Below, in pieces: positions 22,101 through 35,245 of a stretch of DNA of 64,000 bases. The notes below the pieces were generated by a model, which did not search any database, was not told where the DNA came from, and saw only the letters and a list, made by a program, of their open reading frames with translations. Every line of letters begins with the position of its first letter. Position 1 is the stretch's first letter. The translations under genes and the position numbers were made by a program. This DNA comes from Straminergon stramineum (Eukaryota; Streptophyta; Bryopsida; Hypnales; Calliergonaceae). The stretch lies in the NCBI GenBank assembly GCA_963920665.1, contig OY987270.1, forward strand, positions 21,478,019 to 21,542,018, written 5' to 3'.

Positions 22101-25100
22101 AACAATACCTGTGGAAACTTGTGGGATAAGTGGTCGTCGCCAAGGGCGTCTACGACTCGCATTGTCTCCTTGGCCTATATTACCACGATTTCTACGCGAA
22201 AAGTAATAAAGGCATAGAAAAGCAACAACTGCTGAAAGAAAAAACACAACTGTGACTCCAGCGATTCGTCCACCAGTCCAAAATCCACTGATGCCTGACG
22301 ACGATAGGGAGCTCTGCGGCCATTGTGGAGGCGGTGTTGGTATTCGCCTAGGAGGAGGTGATTGTCTTGGTGGGGGTGGAAGTAGTAAGAACGGAGAAAG
22401 TGGAGGTGGAGTAATTGGAGAAGGAGGTGGTGGTAGTGGCGGGGGTGGGGGTGCGGGTGCATTGCTGAAGTTATTACCACCAATCCTGTAAGAATTGAAC
22501 AAGATTAGCATCAATTGTATGTGTTACATACTGGCAACTGATCGAAGAATTCAGAAGCACCAGTCCGTTGTTCTCTTATTGATTGGAACCAGAGCTACAG
22601 ATCGCAATTTCTGACAGACAAATCAGAAATTTCTGAGGAGAATCTTTTAAATGAAATACACCAAGATTTTTCACATGCATGGCAATATTCATACCTCAAG
22701 TCGCGTGGGTTGATATTTGGTGGAAGCCAACCTGTAAATCTATTGTTTTGAAGATTTCTGCAAATCAAATCAATACTATCACGTTCCTCTCTAAATAATC
22801 CCCTCTCTACAGAATCTTATAACATGTAGGTGAGTCACAAATTTTCATCCTAAACCGATGAAACAAAGACTACCAATTCTTACAGGCAAAAGAAGGTGCA
22901 CAACGTTACTCCTTTGGTAAATACAACACATTATGATTCAAGAAATACATGGCAGCTGCTTTTCTTGGCATGCACATGCACCACAACCCCTGTTCTACAT
23001 GACATTCTGTTGGTCCAGAAGCATGAATCACATCAGATGCATAATATGCTGTTAGATCGGCTGTCTAGAAATTCAATTCAATGATTTTTGGTGGAAAAAA
23101 CAATTCTGATGACGTAATTTGCAATTGATAACATTTGATATACAAGAAAGACTTTGGAACTGTTAACTTAAGGAGAAGGCACGTTTCCTCACAATATATG
23201 ATTGCTTGAGCTCTTCATCCTTTTCATGAAGGATGAATTGATCTCTGGGAATTCTAAGAGATAGTCTTACTGTACTGAATCAACCCCTTAGCGCCTGAAT
23301 CCTTTCTTGAAAGCTTGCATATTTTTGCTTACATCTATATAGATATATATTATTTACCTCAATTTCATCAAATTTATCATACAGAAAGCATTTTGTTTAA
23401 AAAGTCAAGAATTGGTTTGGATGAAAGAGGAGTTCTGTGATAAAAAAAATCCCCTGGAACCTCTCCGTTCATCGTCCAGATTTTGGACGCTGGAGCGGAG
23501 CAGTAAGGAGTGAACACGTCTTCTACCAACCTGTAGTTGCTTTTAAATTAATGGACTACAGAATTCAAGCGAGCATGTTCCTCTACGAATCCACTTCAAA
23601 TTGTTCAAGCAAAGCAAGCATGAGAATACTTACAAGCGCTGCAATTTGGTCAGGTTTGACATAGACAGAGGCAAATTGCCACTCAGCTGATTGTCTTCCA
23701 CATCCCTAAACAATGCACCAACGAAGAATTAAGGTAGGATAATATGATTCTTCAGTACGATACTACGAGGACACGAAAACAAGAATCATTTCACACTAGA
23801 AATATCCCGGGCTATTGTAAGTGAGGACAGAAGAGACGTCACTCATAAGTGAAATTGTACATTACTCGAGGCTTACAGAGATACAAGTGCAGACAAATCC
23901 CCAATCGATCTTGGAAGTGGGCCCGTCAATTCATTGAAGGAAATATCTCTGCGCCATCAGAATACACGTTGTCAGGAGGCATCTCTAGCATACACCATTT
24001 GAATGCATAAAATTTACCAGCTCGAAATTCCAAAATTTTCAAGCTGTGTTCCTATTTAAAAAGCGTGGTTAGCCACTCCAACAGCAGAAGATACAGCTTA
24101 CAGAAAAAAACAGTCTGCATCACTAATTAATGGAAATCAATTTCCGATGTCCCATGTAGTTGGTCATATTATGTACAAGTACAGATAGTTACCAGCATCT
24201 ACCCCATGCATTTACGCAAAGATGGGATATTGAATACTGAAAAATTTGAGTTGCCGACCTGGTAAATGGGAAAGAGAATTTTCACTGGAGTAGAAATATA
24301 GAAGACTTACAATACTCTTAAAGCCTTAAGCTTTGTCCACACGTCCGGAACACCATTCTGGAGTTTATTACGACTCAGGTTTCTGTAGCAAAGGAGCAGC
24401 GTCATTAACAGTGAAAAGACTTCGAAAGCAATTTTCGCAACTCTAAAGGATCTATACGAGTCGTCATTACAGAAGCCAATAGAATGCCAGAGTTTAGTCA
24501 GAGATTTACAAATCTGTCAAGTTTGTCAATTCCTGGAGTGAGGAAGGAATGTTGCCTGTAATTGCATTCCCTTCGAGATTCCTGTTTAAAACAAGAGTAA
24601 CGAGTCATGTTTTTTTCTTTCAGTGGAGAGTCATTTGACTTATGAGTAACTCACTGTAGATTAAAGAAACACAAACATTTGATAACTACTAAAAACTTTA
24701 AATAAATACAGGGGAAGCTGTTGAAACTATGGTACGCGAAGAATGAGTCATACATCTGCCGAACAAGTGGAGGCAACTGATTAGGCATGTTGCCTTGAAT
24801 GTTGTTGGCGCTCACATCACTGGATCAACAATCCACACATTTTAGTGCTAATGCAACACTAATCATATGAGGAATAATCTTAACAGAAGAAAGGCTATGC
24901 CAAATATATTTCACCCTTACCTAACTTTTATATCTGTAGCTGCAGCAAAAGGAGTGAATGTAAGTGACTGGTCTGGAAGTATAAGTTGGTACCTACAATA
25001 TTAATACCCGCTGAAGTCCGGAGATTGAGTACCCGAGATTTCCAGTCAGACCCTTCTGATTCAAGTGCCTGAAAAGAATCAGAGGTAAATGGAGCTGATT

Positions 25101-25868
25101 AATTTGCGTATGATTCTTCTTGTATCTATTCAGGATTGCTGAAAACTAGTGAAGCTATTCTGCAAGCTTGCAATGAAAACTACTTGACTGATGCAAACTA
25201 GTGGCTACTTCAGCATTCTCGTATAAATTCTTGTTACAGCAAGCGATAGGAGTCAGTTCGGATAATAGATTATGATCGAGTAGAAAGTGTACATACAGCT
25301 CTGTCACATTTGAACCTGAGCAGACCACACCTAACCAGCCAAACCCACATGGATCACCTCCGGTTGCATTCCACAGGGTCAGTTGCGAAGGTTCTTCCAA
25401 GGAAATATATAGTGAGTTCAGTGCGGCCACTGCAGGTACATACGGACAGCAATGAAAGTTTTACATACGATCAGACTCCAACCTCGGAAGCAGCTGCAAT
25501 TGCCTCTGAAGTCCAACTCGCCAGACTTTTGCTTTGAAACCGAGTAACTAATAGGACCGACACGAGTAATAATGCCAGGGGTAAGTCAGCAACAACCCCA
25601 TGATGTGATAAATTTGTGCATCATCGTTCACTTCACACGTTTTCTAGGTCCAGCTAGCATTGGATATGTAAAAATTTGTATAAATTTGCAATGCTGCTAA
25701 TTCCGGAAAGAAAGGTGCTCTAGTGCATGTAGTAATAATTTTCAGCAACGATACAACCACATGAAGGAGCAACGTACCATCCTTTGGATCTGTAATTCCA
25801 TGAACAAGTTTGAGCAATGATATCGCTGTGGCAACCGCCAGCTGAAGCTCCAGAAGTCTCCAGGCCAT
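19176..25868 (-). CDS. SRF: STRUBBELIG-receptor family LRR receptor-like pseudokinase
   Basis: Seventeen coding exons (high to low): 25778-25868, 25297-25429, 24997-25068, 24754-24819, 24510-24581, 24311-24382, 23877-23948, 23634-23705, 22695-22757, 22109-22485, 21736-21774, 21222-21529, 20717-20988, 20331-20469, 19929-20068, 19572-19728, 19176-19334. All junctions are GT-AG, the frame is continuous, and the product is 767 aa. Signal peptide about 1-24; LRR N-cap with GGDPC and GVVCSGSNV (31-74); LRRs 75-237, mostly one 72-base exon each; proline-rich 247-290; membrane span 312-333; kinase-like domain from about 445 with glycine loop GEGSLGRV (463-470), Lys484, HRN for HRD (582-584), DCG for DFG (602-604) and APE (629-631). 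The missing catalytic Asp and altered DFG are typical of this family, which signals at the plasma membrane in tissue morphogenesis, probably without phosphotransfer. Paralogue assignment is not possible here. Confidence 0.95.
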
Positions 25869-27730
25869 AATTATCGGCGAAATTCCTCTGCTCTGGAATG
25901 AGCTTCAACTCCACTGCTTGACTTACAGAGATTGATTTGCACATTTCTTTCTCCGTAAAGCCATGATCCGTTTCTCATCAGTATTTTGTTAACAATACTT
26001 TCTTTAACTCGGTCTCAATATCACTGCACATCAACTATCAAAAATTTTCACTCATTTGTCACCGAGTTTCTGGGTCAACTTAGTCACCGAGTCACGTAAT
26101 TGTGACAATCAACGTAGCACGTAGCAGGGGAGTGTCACAGAAACACAAATCGTTAAGAAATGCACATGCAAGATACTATATTCCCATTTATGAGCAAACA
26201 ATTCTTACCTTCCAAACGCTTCAACCCTCAATCGCACAGCAGATCACAAGTTGAACCAAATTCCCAATTTCTTTAGGTGTTGCTTATTCACCTTGAGAAC
26301 CAGTAATTTTGTGATTAGACATGACTGAAGCTGGTTATAGGAAATCGCTAATTCCCATACTCATTTCCTCAATAAACAGCGATTTAAGACGGACAGCGGA
26401 AGTCTAACCGGAAATCTGAAGGGAGAAAGAAAAGTGACATCAAATGAAATCCCCGAGAGGATGAAGTTGCTTCTGCGTTTCTCTTGAGGCTAATGAATTC
26501 AAGCCGCGATACTACTGGTTCTGAACATCATTTCCTCGTTCGGAAGGGGTATTGCCACTCCCATGACGAGTTTACGGAGAGATAGCGCAATAATATGTTA
26601 AATAACATGTAGTCTCTCAGTTACTATGTGCATTCCGGCTGGAGAAATAGTACTCCAATTACTAGAGTTGAAAAGGCAAAACATACTTGGTACAATTAAT
26701 AGGTAAAGTCGGCCAATACGACAGACGACGCCGTGGTAACCACTGGAGAACGCTCTGGCTCCAGAAACAATGAGGAATAAATAATGGCAAGAAGAGAAGC
26801 CTGGTGAAACATGTAAGCCATCGCTGTCATTTTTTTGAAGCCATTTGCTCTGGACATTAACGTAACTGACTTTGAATCTGTAGCAAGACTGAGTACAAAA
26901 AATGATCAGATGCTCAAAGAGGAACATAGTGACGAATCACCAGCAAAATAAAAACGCAGAATCGGAATATGTGACTATAGGTAACCAGAAGACAACCAAG
27001 GACAGAGAAAAAGAACCGAGAGGAAAAAACGCAAGGCACCGACAGTGAACTCCTTCACGGCTTCATTGAATTCATTGGAACTTTGTCCTATTCAGAATTA
27101 ATCTGCGAAACCTAAGTGAGAGTTTGCCCGAGCGGACCACTCGAACCAGAGGAATGAACAAAAATGCAAAAACATACAGGGAAAAAACTGAACCTCACCA
27201 GAGCTTCGGGCAGAGCTAGCTTCACTTCTCAGTTCTTCCCATCGTACTTCACAATTAAATTCTCTTCTTCAGGATAAACCAAAACGCAATTCCTAAAACA
27301 GGCATACTGGAAATGCCGCAATGAGCTCAGTAACTTACATAAAATTCAAAAATCACAGCTCCATCAGCAGAGAGTGTTAGAAATGGCCAAAGAACTATAG
27401 AGTCTACCAAAAGAAGGAGTAAAGGTATTGACAGAAATCTTACAACAGCGCGGAGAATAAGAATGTGATGATGAAAAGGATGGCCAACACATCGCGCATG
27501 GCATTGAGCAGCGCAAATGAGGCGGGAGGGAGGGAGCGAAGACGCCGTCGCCGACGGAGGCTGTCTACGCATTGAAACGCACTGAAGCCCGCTAATACAA
27601 CTGACAGTCCCCTGTTGCCGCGCTGAAGGTGCCTATCGCTGTGACTTTCGTTATGAACGTGGCATTGATCGTAGACAGGCGACCTGACAATTCCAATAGT
27701 GAGTGAGGTATTGTTTTTCCTGATTTCCAT
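25869..27730 (-). promoter_or_regulatory. 5' leader and promoter region of the receptor kinase gene
   Basis: Upstream of the start codon the DNA holds several donor- and acceptor-like sites, so the 5' untranslated region is probably spliced. A more G/C-rich stretch at 27450-27700 looks like a first non-coding exon near the transcription start. Short frames here, such as 27440-27730 and 26598-26927 on the minus strand, have no domain. Confidence 0.4.
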
Positions 27731-28786
27731 GTCACAAGTCTTTAACCTTTCCCTTTGTAACTAAATATTTACCGTTGTGTTCTCTTTATATGTTTGAACA
27801 AATCTTTTCACAATTCTCTTACATTTGTTTAGAAATCAAAATACAAAATTTTGAACAAAATAAATGGCAGCTAGAAGGAATAATAGTGATAGTAATATTA
27901 GTGGTAGTGTCAATATGAGGCTATTTTTTAGTTTAGGACATTGAATAATGGAGGTGCTCCAAAGTATCTAAAGAATGTAGTTTTTGCAACCAAAAAACTC
28001 ATGTGCATCCAAATGATGCATTTCCAATGTTGATCAAAATATTTATTAAATCGGATACCAAAATATTGTTTAAGTAATGTCAACAATGCAACAAACAACA
28101 TTGTAGCAAGGTTCCAATATTTAGCATTGAAGTAATAAATATGAGTATCATATGGTCTATTTACATTGTACTTTGCAATTTTTTCAAGTGATTTCTAGCA
28201 TTTTCAAAGGTTGGAGGATATTTTGTAGAATACTAAAAAAAAGTCCCCAAATCACCACTTTGCAAAAAATATCACAAATATTAATATCCCAAGTATGGGC
28301 TTCTTTGTGACTTAGTTGTATGACATGGACTACACTACACTTTTAGGGCAATCCCTAAATTTTATCCCCTTACCCCCTCGAGGTCTAAGGAAACACAATT
28401 TGTCTTTTTAATGGCAAATTCTTGGTATGGTGAAACAAATCTAGTAGAAAAAGGGAGAAAACATATTTTGGACATTCTACTCTTTACTTTGCACAAACAA
28501 ATTGGGTCTAGAGGATTTTTTTTATGATTTGTATGTTTAGAAACTTTTAAAATGCAAAGTTCCATATGGTATGAATACGAAGACAATAGAATTAGAATGA
28601 TTCTAATTTTTTTGAAGATGTTCCTAACAATATGATAATAATATCAATTGTTAAATTTCAAAAATTGATGCATATATAAAATTTGTAGGATCTAATTTGG
28701 TTAGTTTTGGCTTTCTACTCTTTCTATTTGAAAATGTGTACAAATTTGAAAGATTTTTTTATTTTTAAATTTTTAAAATTAAAAAA
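27731..28786. other. A/T-rich intergenic DNA, nothing recognised
   Basis: No coding, RNA or terminal-repeat signal could be supported. Confidence 0.4.
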
Positions 28787-28871
28787 TACTCCATCTGTTT
28801 AGAAATAGTACAGCCATATTCAATGGTGATTGCAGTATAAATGGACACATTATTTCCAAATAGAGGGAGTA
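28787..28871. mobile_element. Stowaway-type (Tc1/mariner) MITE
   Basis: The 85-base element starts TACTCCATCTGTTTAGAAAT and ends ATTTCCAAATAGAGGGAGTA. The inverted ends match the plant Stowaway consensus CTCCCTCCGT, and the flanking dinucleotide is TA on both sides, as expected for the superfamily. Confidence 0.75.
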
Positions 28872-30234
28872 CTACATTTGCCTTGGATTCCAATACAATT
28901 TTTTGGGGTGGTGGTGGTAAGAAAGCATTATCCCTCTTCTTGTAATTTTTCTTCTCCAAAAGTTGAATTTATTTGCCTGTAAAGTTGATCATCCGAAATT
29001 GTTATAATCTAAAAACCCAACAGTCAATGTTTTCTACAATTAATTCCAAGCACACCAAACAAAGTAGTCTTTACTTTTAATTAAAAAATTCTAGCACACC
29101 CTATGAGCAAAAATATATATTGTAAACCTCCATTGTCAAAAAGTTGAGGAGTTAAGGTTTGGACATTCAAATTTCAATCATCAACTGAACGAAAACACAT
29201 CCCAAGCACTCAAAACTGTGTTTTTTCACTCATTTTTTAAGATTCTTGTGCTACTTCTCTATCATTTGTATACAATAGTGTTGATTCAGAAGACTTTGTT
29301 TTACAAGTATTCTACAATTCTAGTAGGTCTACCCACTGTAATGGAGTAAGTCAGTAAATCAAGCCGCATTCAGCAGCAGAAGCTGCAGATCTTGAGCACG
29401 ATGACCCACTCAGACAATCAATCAGTTTGCGAAACTAAGTTACAAATGCGCTCTCAAAATCTTCAAATGGAAGTTGGCTCGCGGCCTCTCCCTGATCGAG
29501 CTGCGGCTTTGGGTTGCTCGCGCGCTCTGCCACTGTCGGTCGGTCCTGTCTGTCTGTCTTTGTTGTTAATTGTGTGTCTTGTTGGTTCTTGTTTCTGCCT
29601 TTTGCAATGAAATCCCGTTTTCAATTGTTTCAAACAAAACAATTTAACAATCCTTGTAAGTTAGGTATCAATTAATCAATTGCTAACAGACATGCAATCT
29701 CCATTCCTAACATAATTAATTACAGACTCGACATCATTTGACAGTTAGTTGGTAAGAGAAAGAAAATTGGACATTACTTATGACACAAAATTTGCCATAA
29801 GTGAAGGAAGCTTACGGTCCTTGTTACTGACTACTGAGTAAAATCTTCGGTCGGTTGCACTTTCCGTCTCAGTCTGACTCTGGCCATTTCCCCTGCAATG
29901 ATGCTCTGCTCCCCATTCCAAAGGACTGACAGATTCATGCAACAGGCACAGGTTCCTGATGACTGTTGTCCTCACTCAAGCCAGGGTCCTGTTGTAAGCT
30001 AACTCAGCTCTTCTCTTCCACCGCAATTCAAAGAACCCCATCTCTAGAAGTACCAACGCCGAGATTGTGATCATGAAATCATGATGAGGGACACTTGACG
30101 GAGGACTGCCGTGATCTGCACAATTTTGCCAGGCTTCATCCATCCGAAGGCTAACAAGGATGCTTAGGAGAGGCCTCACCACTAAAGTTAGTGCAAGAGG
30201 ATTAGACCAATGATGCGAGTGCGTGAATGGAGAG
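28872..30234. other. intergenic DNA with a possible LINE 3' tail
   Basis: The stretch 29495-29640 ends in 'ttttgcaatgaaatcccg', like the tails at 37600 and 38230, and may be a 5'-truncated non-LTR retrotransposon end; no target-site duplication was found. The rest shows nothing recognisable. Confidence 0.35.
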
Positions 30235-30424
30235 ACATGAGCCTACGAGCCTTGAACCTAGTTGTACCTACAATTATTTGAAAGTATTTATAACATATGT
30301 ACTTGCAACATAGACACTCTATAACATAGAAAGAATCTATAACATAAACACTTATAACCATAGAAGGTGTCTATAAAATAAACTCTTAGACTCATGGGCT
30401 CATAGATTCTATGCTCTCATATAG
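30235..30424. mobile_element. degenerate relative of the 14188-14508 element
   Basis: It shares 'gagcctacgagccttgaacc' at one end, 'ctcatgggctcata' at the other, and core motifs 'tataaccatagaaggtg' and 'tataacata'. The terminal inverted repeats are eroded and it is shorter. Confidence 0.5.
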
Positions 30425-31527
30425 CACTCCCTAGATGAGACAGAAAGTGGGTATCCCAAAACTGCCACTCTAGGATACTATGTGCTTCATTAGTGTTATT
30501 AGACTAGTCAAATTTGCATATTTTCTTGTTGGTAAGTGAAAGGAGGTTCCAACATACTCAAGAACATGACATTTGGATATTGAATGCAAAAGTTACAAAG
30601 GGTCAATGTTTTTGTTTGGTAAAGGTTCTAAAATCATTTCTTCAACATACATACATATTTCATTTGGGAGGGCAGTTTTACGATTGGGGGGTATTGTACC
30701 CATCTTATCTCTCTTAGCTTCTCTCTCAACTACAATAACTTAAGTTAAGGTAGGAGGCTCTGAAATGGAGAGGGCATTTAGAAGTGACCATAAAAGTGGC
30801 CCATGTATAGAGCACATGGTTGTTGAATGGATAGCATTTGTTTAAAAGAAAAAAAAATGGACACCATTTTTTGATGCAGGAAAATGTGACTGCAAGTACA
30901 CGATTATAGGACAATGAGCAATGCTTTTGGACTATTATTATGTGTGATTCACTAATCATGAATGCATCATTTAGTTGTGAACACAAAATTCAAGATGACA
31001 ATAAGAAAGAAATGATAAATATAAATTTCAATGTACAAATATCTCTTGCTCGATGTAAGGACACTTTATTCCCACATTACGGAACTTTCCTGAACATAGT
31101 GAGCACCCACTTCATCTATTTCTGGACCAATCTGCTCATTTCAAAGGCACATGATAATTCATTACTGCTAAGTCTAGGAACATTATTAACAACCAACAGA
31201 CTTTTCACTTCGGAAAATCGTATGTAATTCATTCTAATTCAGAAAATTACAATTTAAATTGCAGTTTGTTTCTTTTCCATTTCTCTGTCTACCAAAAAAA
31301 ATTGGAAGTCATTGGACAAACAGTTTCTTCCACACATCTGTTTTTCTCCTTAGATGTGCCATTCTGGAGCCTTCTACCCTAGATAGTGTTGAATTTCATC
31401 CCATAATTTCAATTAAATTTGCTTGCCATGGATTTGACTACAGTGAGTGAGCAACAATTGATTGTCAGTCCCTGGAATTTCCAAGATTTGTGAAATCTCC
31501 TGTATTCCAATAAGTTTTGCAGGCTTT
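30425..31527. other. intergenic DNA up to the assembly gap
   Basis: No gene recognised. 'taaggtaggaggctctgaaatgg' near 30750 is a terminus of the GTAGGAGG MITE type without a visible partner. Confidence 0.35.
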
Positions 31528-31727
31528 NNNNNNNNNNNNNNNNNNNNNNNNNNNNNNNNNNNNNNNNNNNNNNNNNNNNNNNNNNNNNNNNNNNNNNNNN
31601 NNNNNNNNNNNNNNNNNNNNNNNNNNNNNNNNNNNNNNNNNNNNNNNNNNNNNNNNNNNNNNNNNNNNNNNNNNNNNNNNNNNNNNNNNNNNNNNNNNNN
31701 NNNNNNNNNNNNNNNNNNNNNNNNNNN
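31528..31727. other. assembly gap (200 N)
   Basis: Exactly 200 unresolved bases, the size of a fixed-length placeholder, so the true distance is unknown. Reading frames drawn across it are meaningless. Confidence 0.99.
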
Positions 31728-32222
31728 GGACATTGCCCGACATAAACTATTGCTAAAAAATTAAATTTCATCAATGGAATAGATTGAATTTGGATGAAAA
31801 AGTTATAAATAATGCCTAGCCAATTATGTGGACAAAAATGCATAATCATGCATTACAACCTAATCATGGACCATACTCGTTTGAGAAATGAATAGAATAG
31901 GCAATTTCTTGGTAGTGGTTTACTAATGACAAAACTAGTGTGGTAGAGGATGTGGTATAGCAAGTTTTCATCCAATTGTTTCTTGGTTGGTAGAGAAGAT
32001 TCTTCTTGTCATTAGTCAATGTATTTTTTTGGCAATTCCTCCTCTTTGCTCTTGATCATGAATATGAGCTAATTAAATGAATTTTTGGAATTTGAGCTCA
32101 AGAATGAATGAAGCTTATTGAGTCTAGTCTCTACTCTAATTGAAATTTTCAAAAATTCCTAAAATGGAACATTTAATTTCAATTTGAGAAATGGGCATGA
32201 CGTGTTGATTTCAAATATTGTA
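31728..32222. other. A/T-rich intergenic DNA after the gap
   Basis: Nothing recognisable as a gene or terminal repeat. Confidence 0.4.
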
Positions 32223-32560
32223 AGGTAGGAGGCACAAAATCCGTCCTGGCAACCTAAAATTGCCTACCTCCTCAAATGTACATTGTTTCCCACATGTTGC
32301 TTTTTCATCTTCAAAAGAATGTTCCAATAGTGTATATTTGAGGAGGTGGGCAGTTTTAGAGCCCTATGCCATTTCGACTTCTAAAATTCATAACTAATTC
32401 CACAAAGCTCCAAAAAATACAAGACAACCTGGGTTAGAATGCCAATTCCATTTGTCTCACAAGGAAAAATTTACTGACAACTATTTCAAGAAGTTTCACC
32501 TCCCCACAATTCAGGTTCAGCTCTTAGCTCTTCGATGGTTGCTTTATGGACCTCCTACCT
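32223..32560. mobile_element. 'GTAGGAGG' MITE with internal hairpin
   Basis: Perfect 10-base inverted ends AGGTAGGAGG (32223-32232) and CCTCCTACCT (32551-32560). An internal inverted repeat pairs 'tacctcctcaaatgtaca' (about 32264) with 'tatatttgaggaggtgggca' (about 32333). The reverse complement of its right part is closely similar to 47951-48250. It is non-autonomous, without coding capacity. Confidence 0.7.
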
Positions 32561-34633
32561 AGCTTACATGGTGGAATTAATTTTTCTCAGTTGACTACAA
32601 TATCACTTTTTTGAGTTCTGATTTGAGCTCTGAGGCAAAATAACTCCCCATCCTTTAGCAGCGACCACTGAAGTTGTCCAGAGTCTGTGGGCTTTCCAGA
32701 CTTGTTCACATGTCGACACATGCTGCTTACTTGAGGTGAGCAGGAAGGCGGATTCGTTTCGGAACCCAAGAAAGTGAAACTTAACTTAGCCTGGCTCTGC
32801 AATTCTATGCAGCTATAACTAAATACAGATAGATAGCTTCAGGGACTGAGCTCCAGACAAAGAGAAGCATCAGCTCCGAAGTCTGAACAAAGACCCGGAG
32901 CATTTGAAGCCTGGTGAGGTCAGTCAGGAAGGGATACTTTCAATAAGAGCAGCTCCAATGCAGCCTGTTTACAAGCACGGGAACGGTGCAAAAGGGTGTT
33001 ATAAAGGTCATTTGCAAATAACAGCGCCCCAATGCAGCCACTGCAGTCAACTGTATGGTAGTATGCTCTTAAAGCGCCCATTTAAGAGCTGGTCGGCCTA
33101 TTTCATGGTTCTTCGATGCACAAAATTATTTTTCCTTATTATTCACTTGAAGAAAAACTGATGTGGAATCTAACCCAAGTGGTTTCATATTTTTCGGAGC
33201 ATTTTTGAATTACTTATGAATTTCTAAAGAATTCTGCCATAGGTATCTATTTCATGATCGTAGGCCTTACAAAACCCACACATGCATAGTCACCAAAAAC
33301 AAGCACTACAGCATGTAGAAAGCAAAAGACATGGTTCCCAAATGCGACCTTTATTAAACCAAATTTCTAAAGGGCCCAGGCATATTTTTTGACAAAAATC
33401 ACTCGAAATTGCCATTTCTGGTGTGTTCATTCAAGAAAGAAAAAAATTAAAATTAAAAACTCTAACTATAGGATCTTGTAATATACTTGTATGAGGTCAT
33501 GTGGTAAATTTTTCATCAAGTTTGACCGTATAGGTTGAAAAATATTAGCATTCAAAGTTGTGGGGGAAAAGGTTTTTTGAATACAGGTAAACATTTCAAA
33601 AATGGACCCACCTTGGCTCTTATTCCATCCACTAGCAAAGCTTAAAGGAACATTTGACAAATGTTAGACCGCTAGATTGACATCATTGACAAAACATTCA
33701 ATGCTTTATTCTTATCCATTTTACAACCTATTAATGTCTATTTCAGACCCTGGCTAGGGATGGTCTGAAGAATAGGGGCGGAATTAGAGCAGACTACCAT
33801 ATTTCCGAGGGCACTTCACATGGGAGCTCCTACTCGGCATTTGGATGCGATTTGACAAGCATGGAATGATACTCTAAAAGTTTAGATTCTCTTAACACAA
33901 TGCACAAATCCAAACACCTCACCCGAAGCATGTTGGAAAAGTGCAAGAGGTTCAATTGAAAATTGAAAACAAAAACAAAAAAATTGTAGCTTTGTGTTTC
34001 TTGGGCCTCATCATATTGCTGCATTGGGGGGTAGGGGATGCAATAAGTGGTAGGCTGGCAAGAGGACTGGACCACCTTTTGATCCGGCAGCATGCCCTTT
34101 CCTAACACTTTTCAGTGCCTTTGCATTGGGGAGCTCTAAGAGCAACTCCAATGGAGTATGGAAACACATGCACCAAGTGCAAGATGACAGGGTTACTAAA
34201 AAAACAAGCCCCAATGCAACCGACATTGGTCACTGTTTATTCCCAGGTCCATCATTTTCCATCCCTGGCTTGGCATTTTGAGGGATATGAAGAGCCGGCG
34301 AGGTGGCACACGATAGCCAAATCAATAATGTCATCCTTTTTCAACCTTGTTTTGCATGCTCATAAATTTGAACTCTCTTATTTTGCATGAAAGTTCTATA
34401 TTTAATGTAGAATCTTTCTTCTCTTTCTTCTTATCATGCGGTAAAGGTTCATTTGTAGTTTAAATTGCTAGCTTTGCATTGGGGCAATTTTTTAAAAAGT
34501 TGCAGGATCTGAATGAGGTCCACATACCTCCTCTTCAAAATTGATCTAGATATTATGCTTGTAACAATATGCACATTGGGCTTGCTCTAGGGTTTCATAT
34601 CTTTTGGACCTTTGTGGAATTAGTTACAAATTT
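32561..34633. other. intergenic DNA with repeat fragments
   Basis: It contains a fragment of the GTAGGAGG MITE (about 33060-33290: 'agcgcccatttaagagctgg', 'gtggtttcatatttttcgg'), a fragment of the TTAA family (about 33360-33620: 'aatcactcgaaattgccatt', 'ggatcttgtaatatacttg') and two 'agagcaactccaatg'-type MITE-like ends (about 32946 and 34138). No gene is recognised. Confidence 0.5.
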
Positions 34634-35245
34634 TTAACCCCTAAGTGTCCAAAGTGTTCTCTAGAATTCACGATTTGAGATAAATCAATATAAAGTACTA
34701 ATATTTGGAAGAGTCTTTGGGGATTGGTTTACAAATAAAAGTTGTAGATTCCAATTTGTACAGTTAGATTTTGGGTTGTAGATTCCATTTGATTGGTTAA
34801 GATTCACAAATGTTTTCACCAATATTTTTTTAGAAATTTTGAAAGGGAAACTTCAAAACTCCTTCTAAATTTGATTACAAGGAAAATATTATCATTTTTT
34901 GAGTACAATTTGTTGGAATGGATTTGAAATGAGGTTCTCTTTACATGATGATTTTTTGGAGAATTTCTAGGTTCTTCAAATCTAGGACCTCATTTTTGCA
35001 AATCTAGTTTTGAACTAGAGTTAATGCAATTTTGGCTTGGTCAACCAATTGACATATTTGCACATTTGTAATTATAGAAAATATGTACTCTAGTAACACC
35101 AAATCCAACCTTAGATAGGATAACAACTTGTTAAAGTATCTCCACAAATTAGGATGACTTTCATCCAAGTAGTAATGAGGATGAAACTTGAGTTTCAATC
35201 ATTTTTGTTGTGGAGGAAGTGAACATCGAAGCGCTTAGGGGTCAA
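34634..35245 (-). mobile_element. TTAA-family element, short subtype
   Basis: It starts with TTAA then CCCCTAAGTGTCC and ends GCGCTTAGGGG then TCAA (degraded TTAA), 612 bases. The interior matches the reverse complement of 7530-7880. The 64-residue minus-strand frame at 35004-35198 is a repeat by-product. Confidence 0.6.

Noticed and set aside
24018..24052. Short segment bounded by acceptor- and donor-like sites, a candidate extra exon of the receptor kinase gene.
   Set aside because: Including it breaks the phase, while joining 24311-24382 directly to 23877-23948 gives two consecutive intact LRRs.
31409..31849. Several reading frames of 79-146 residues.
   Set aside because: They run through the 200-N gap and contain unresolved residues.
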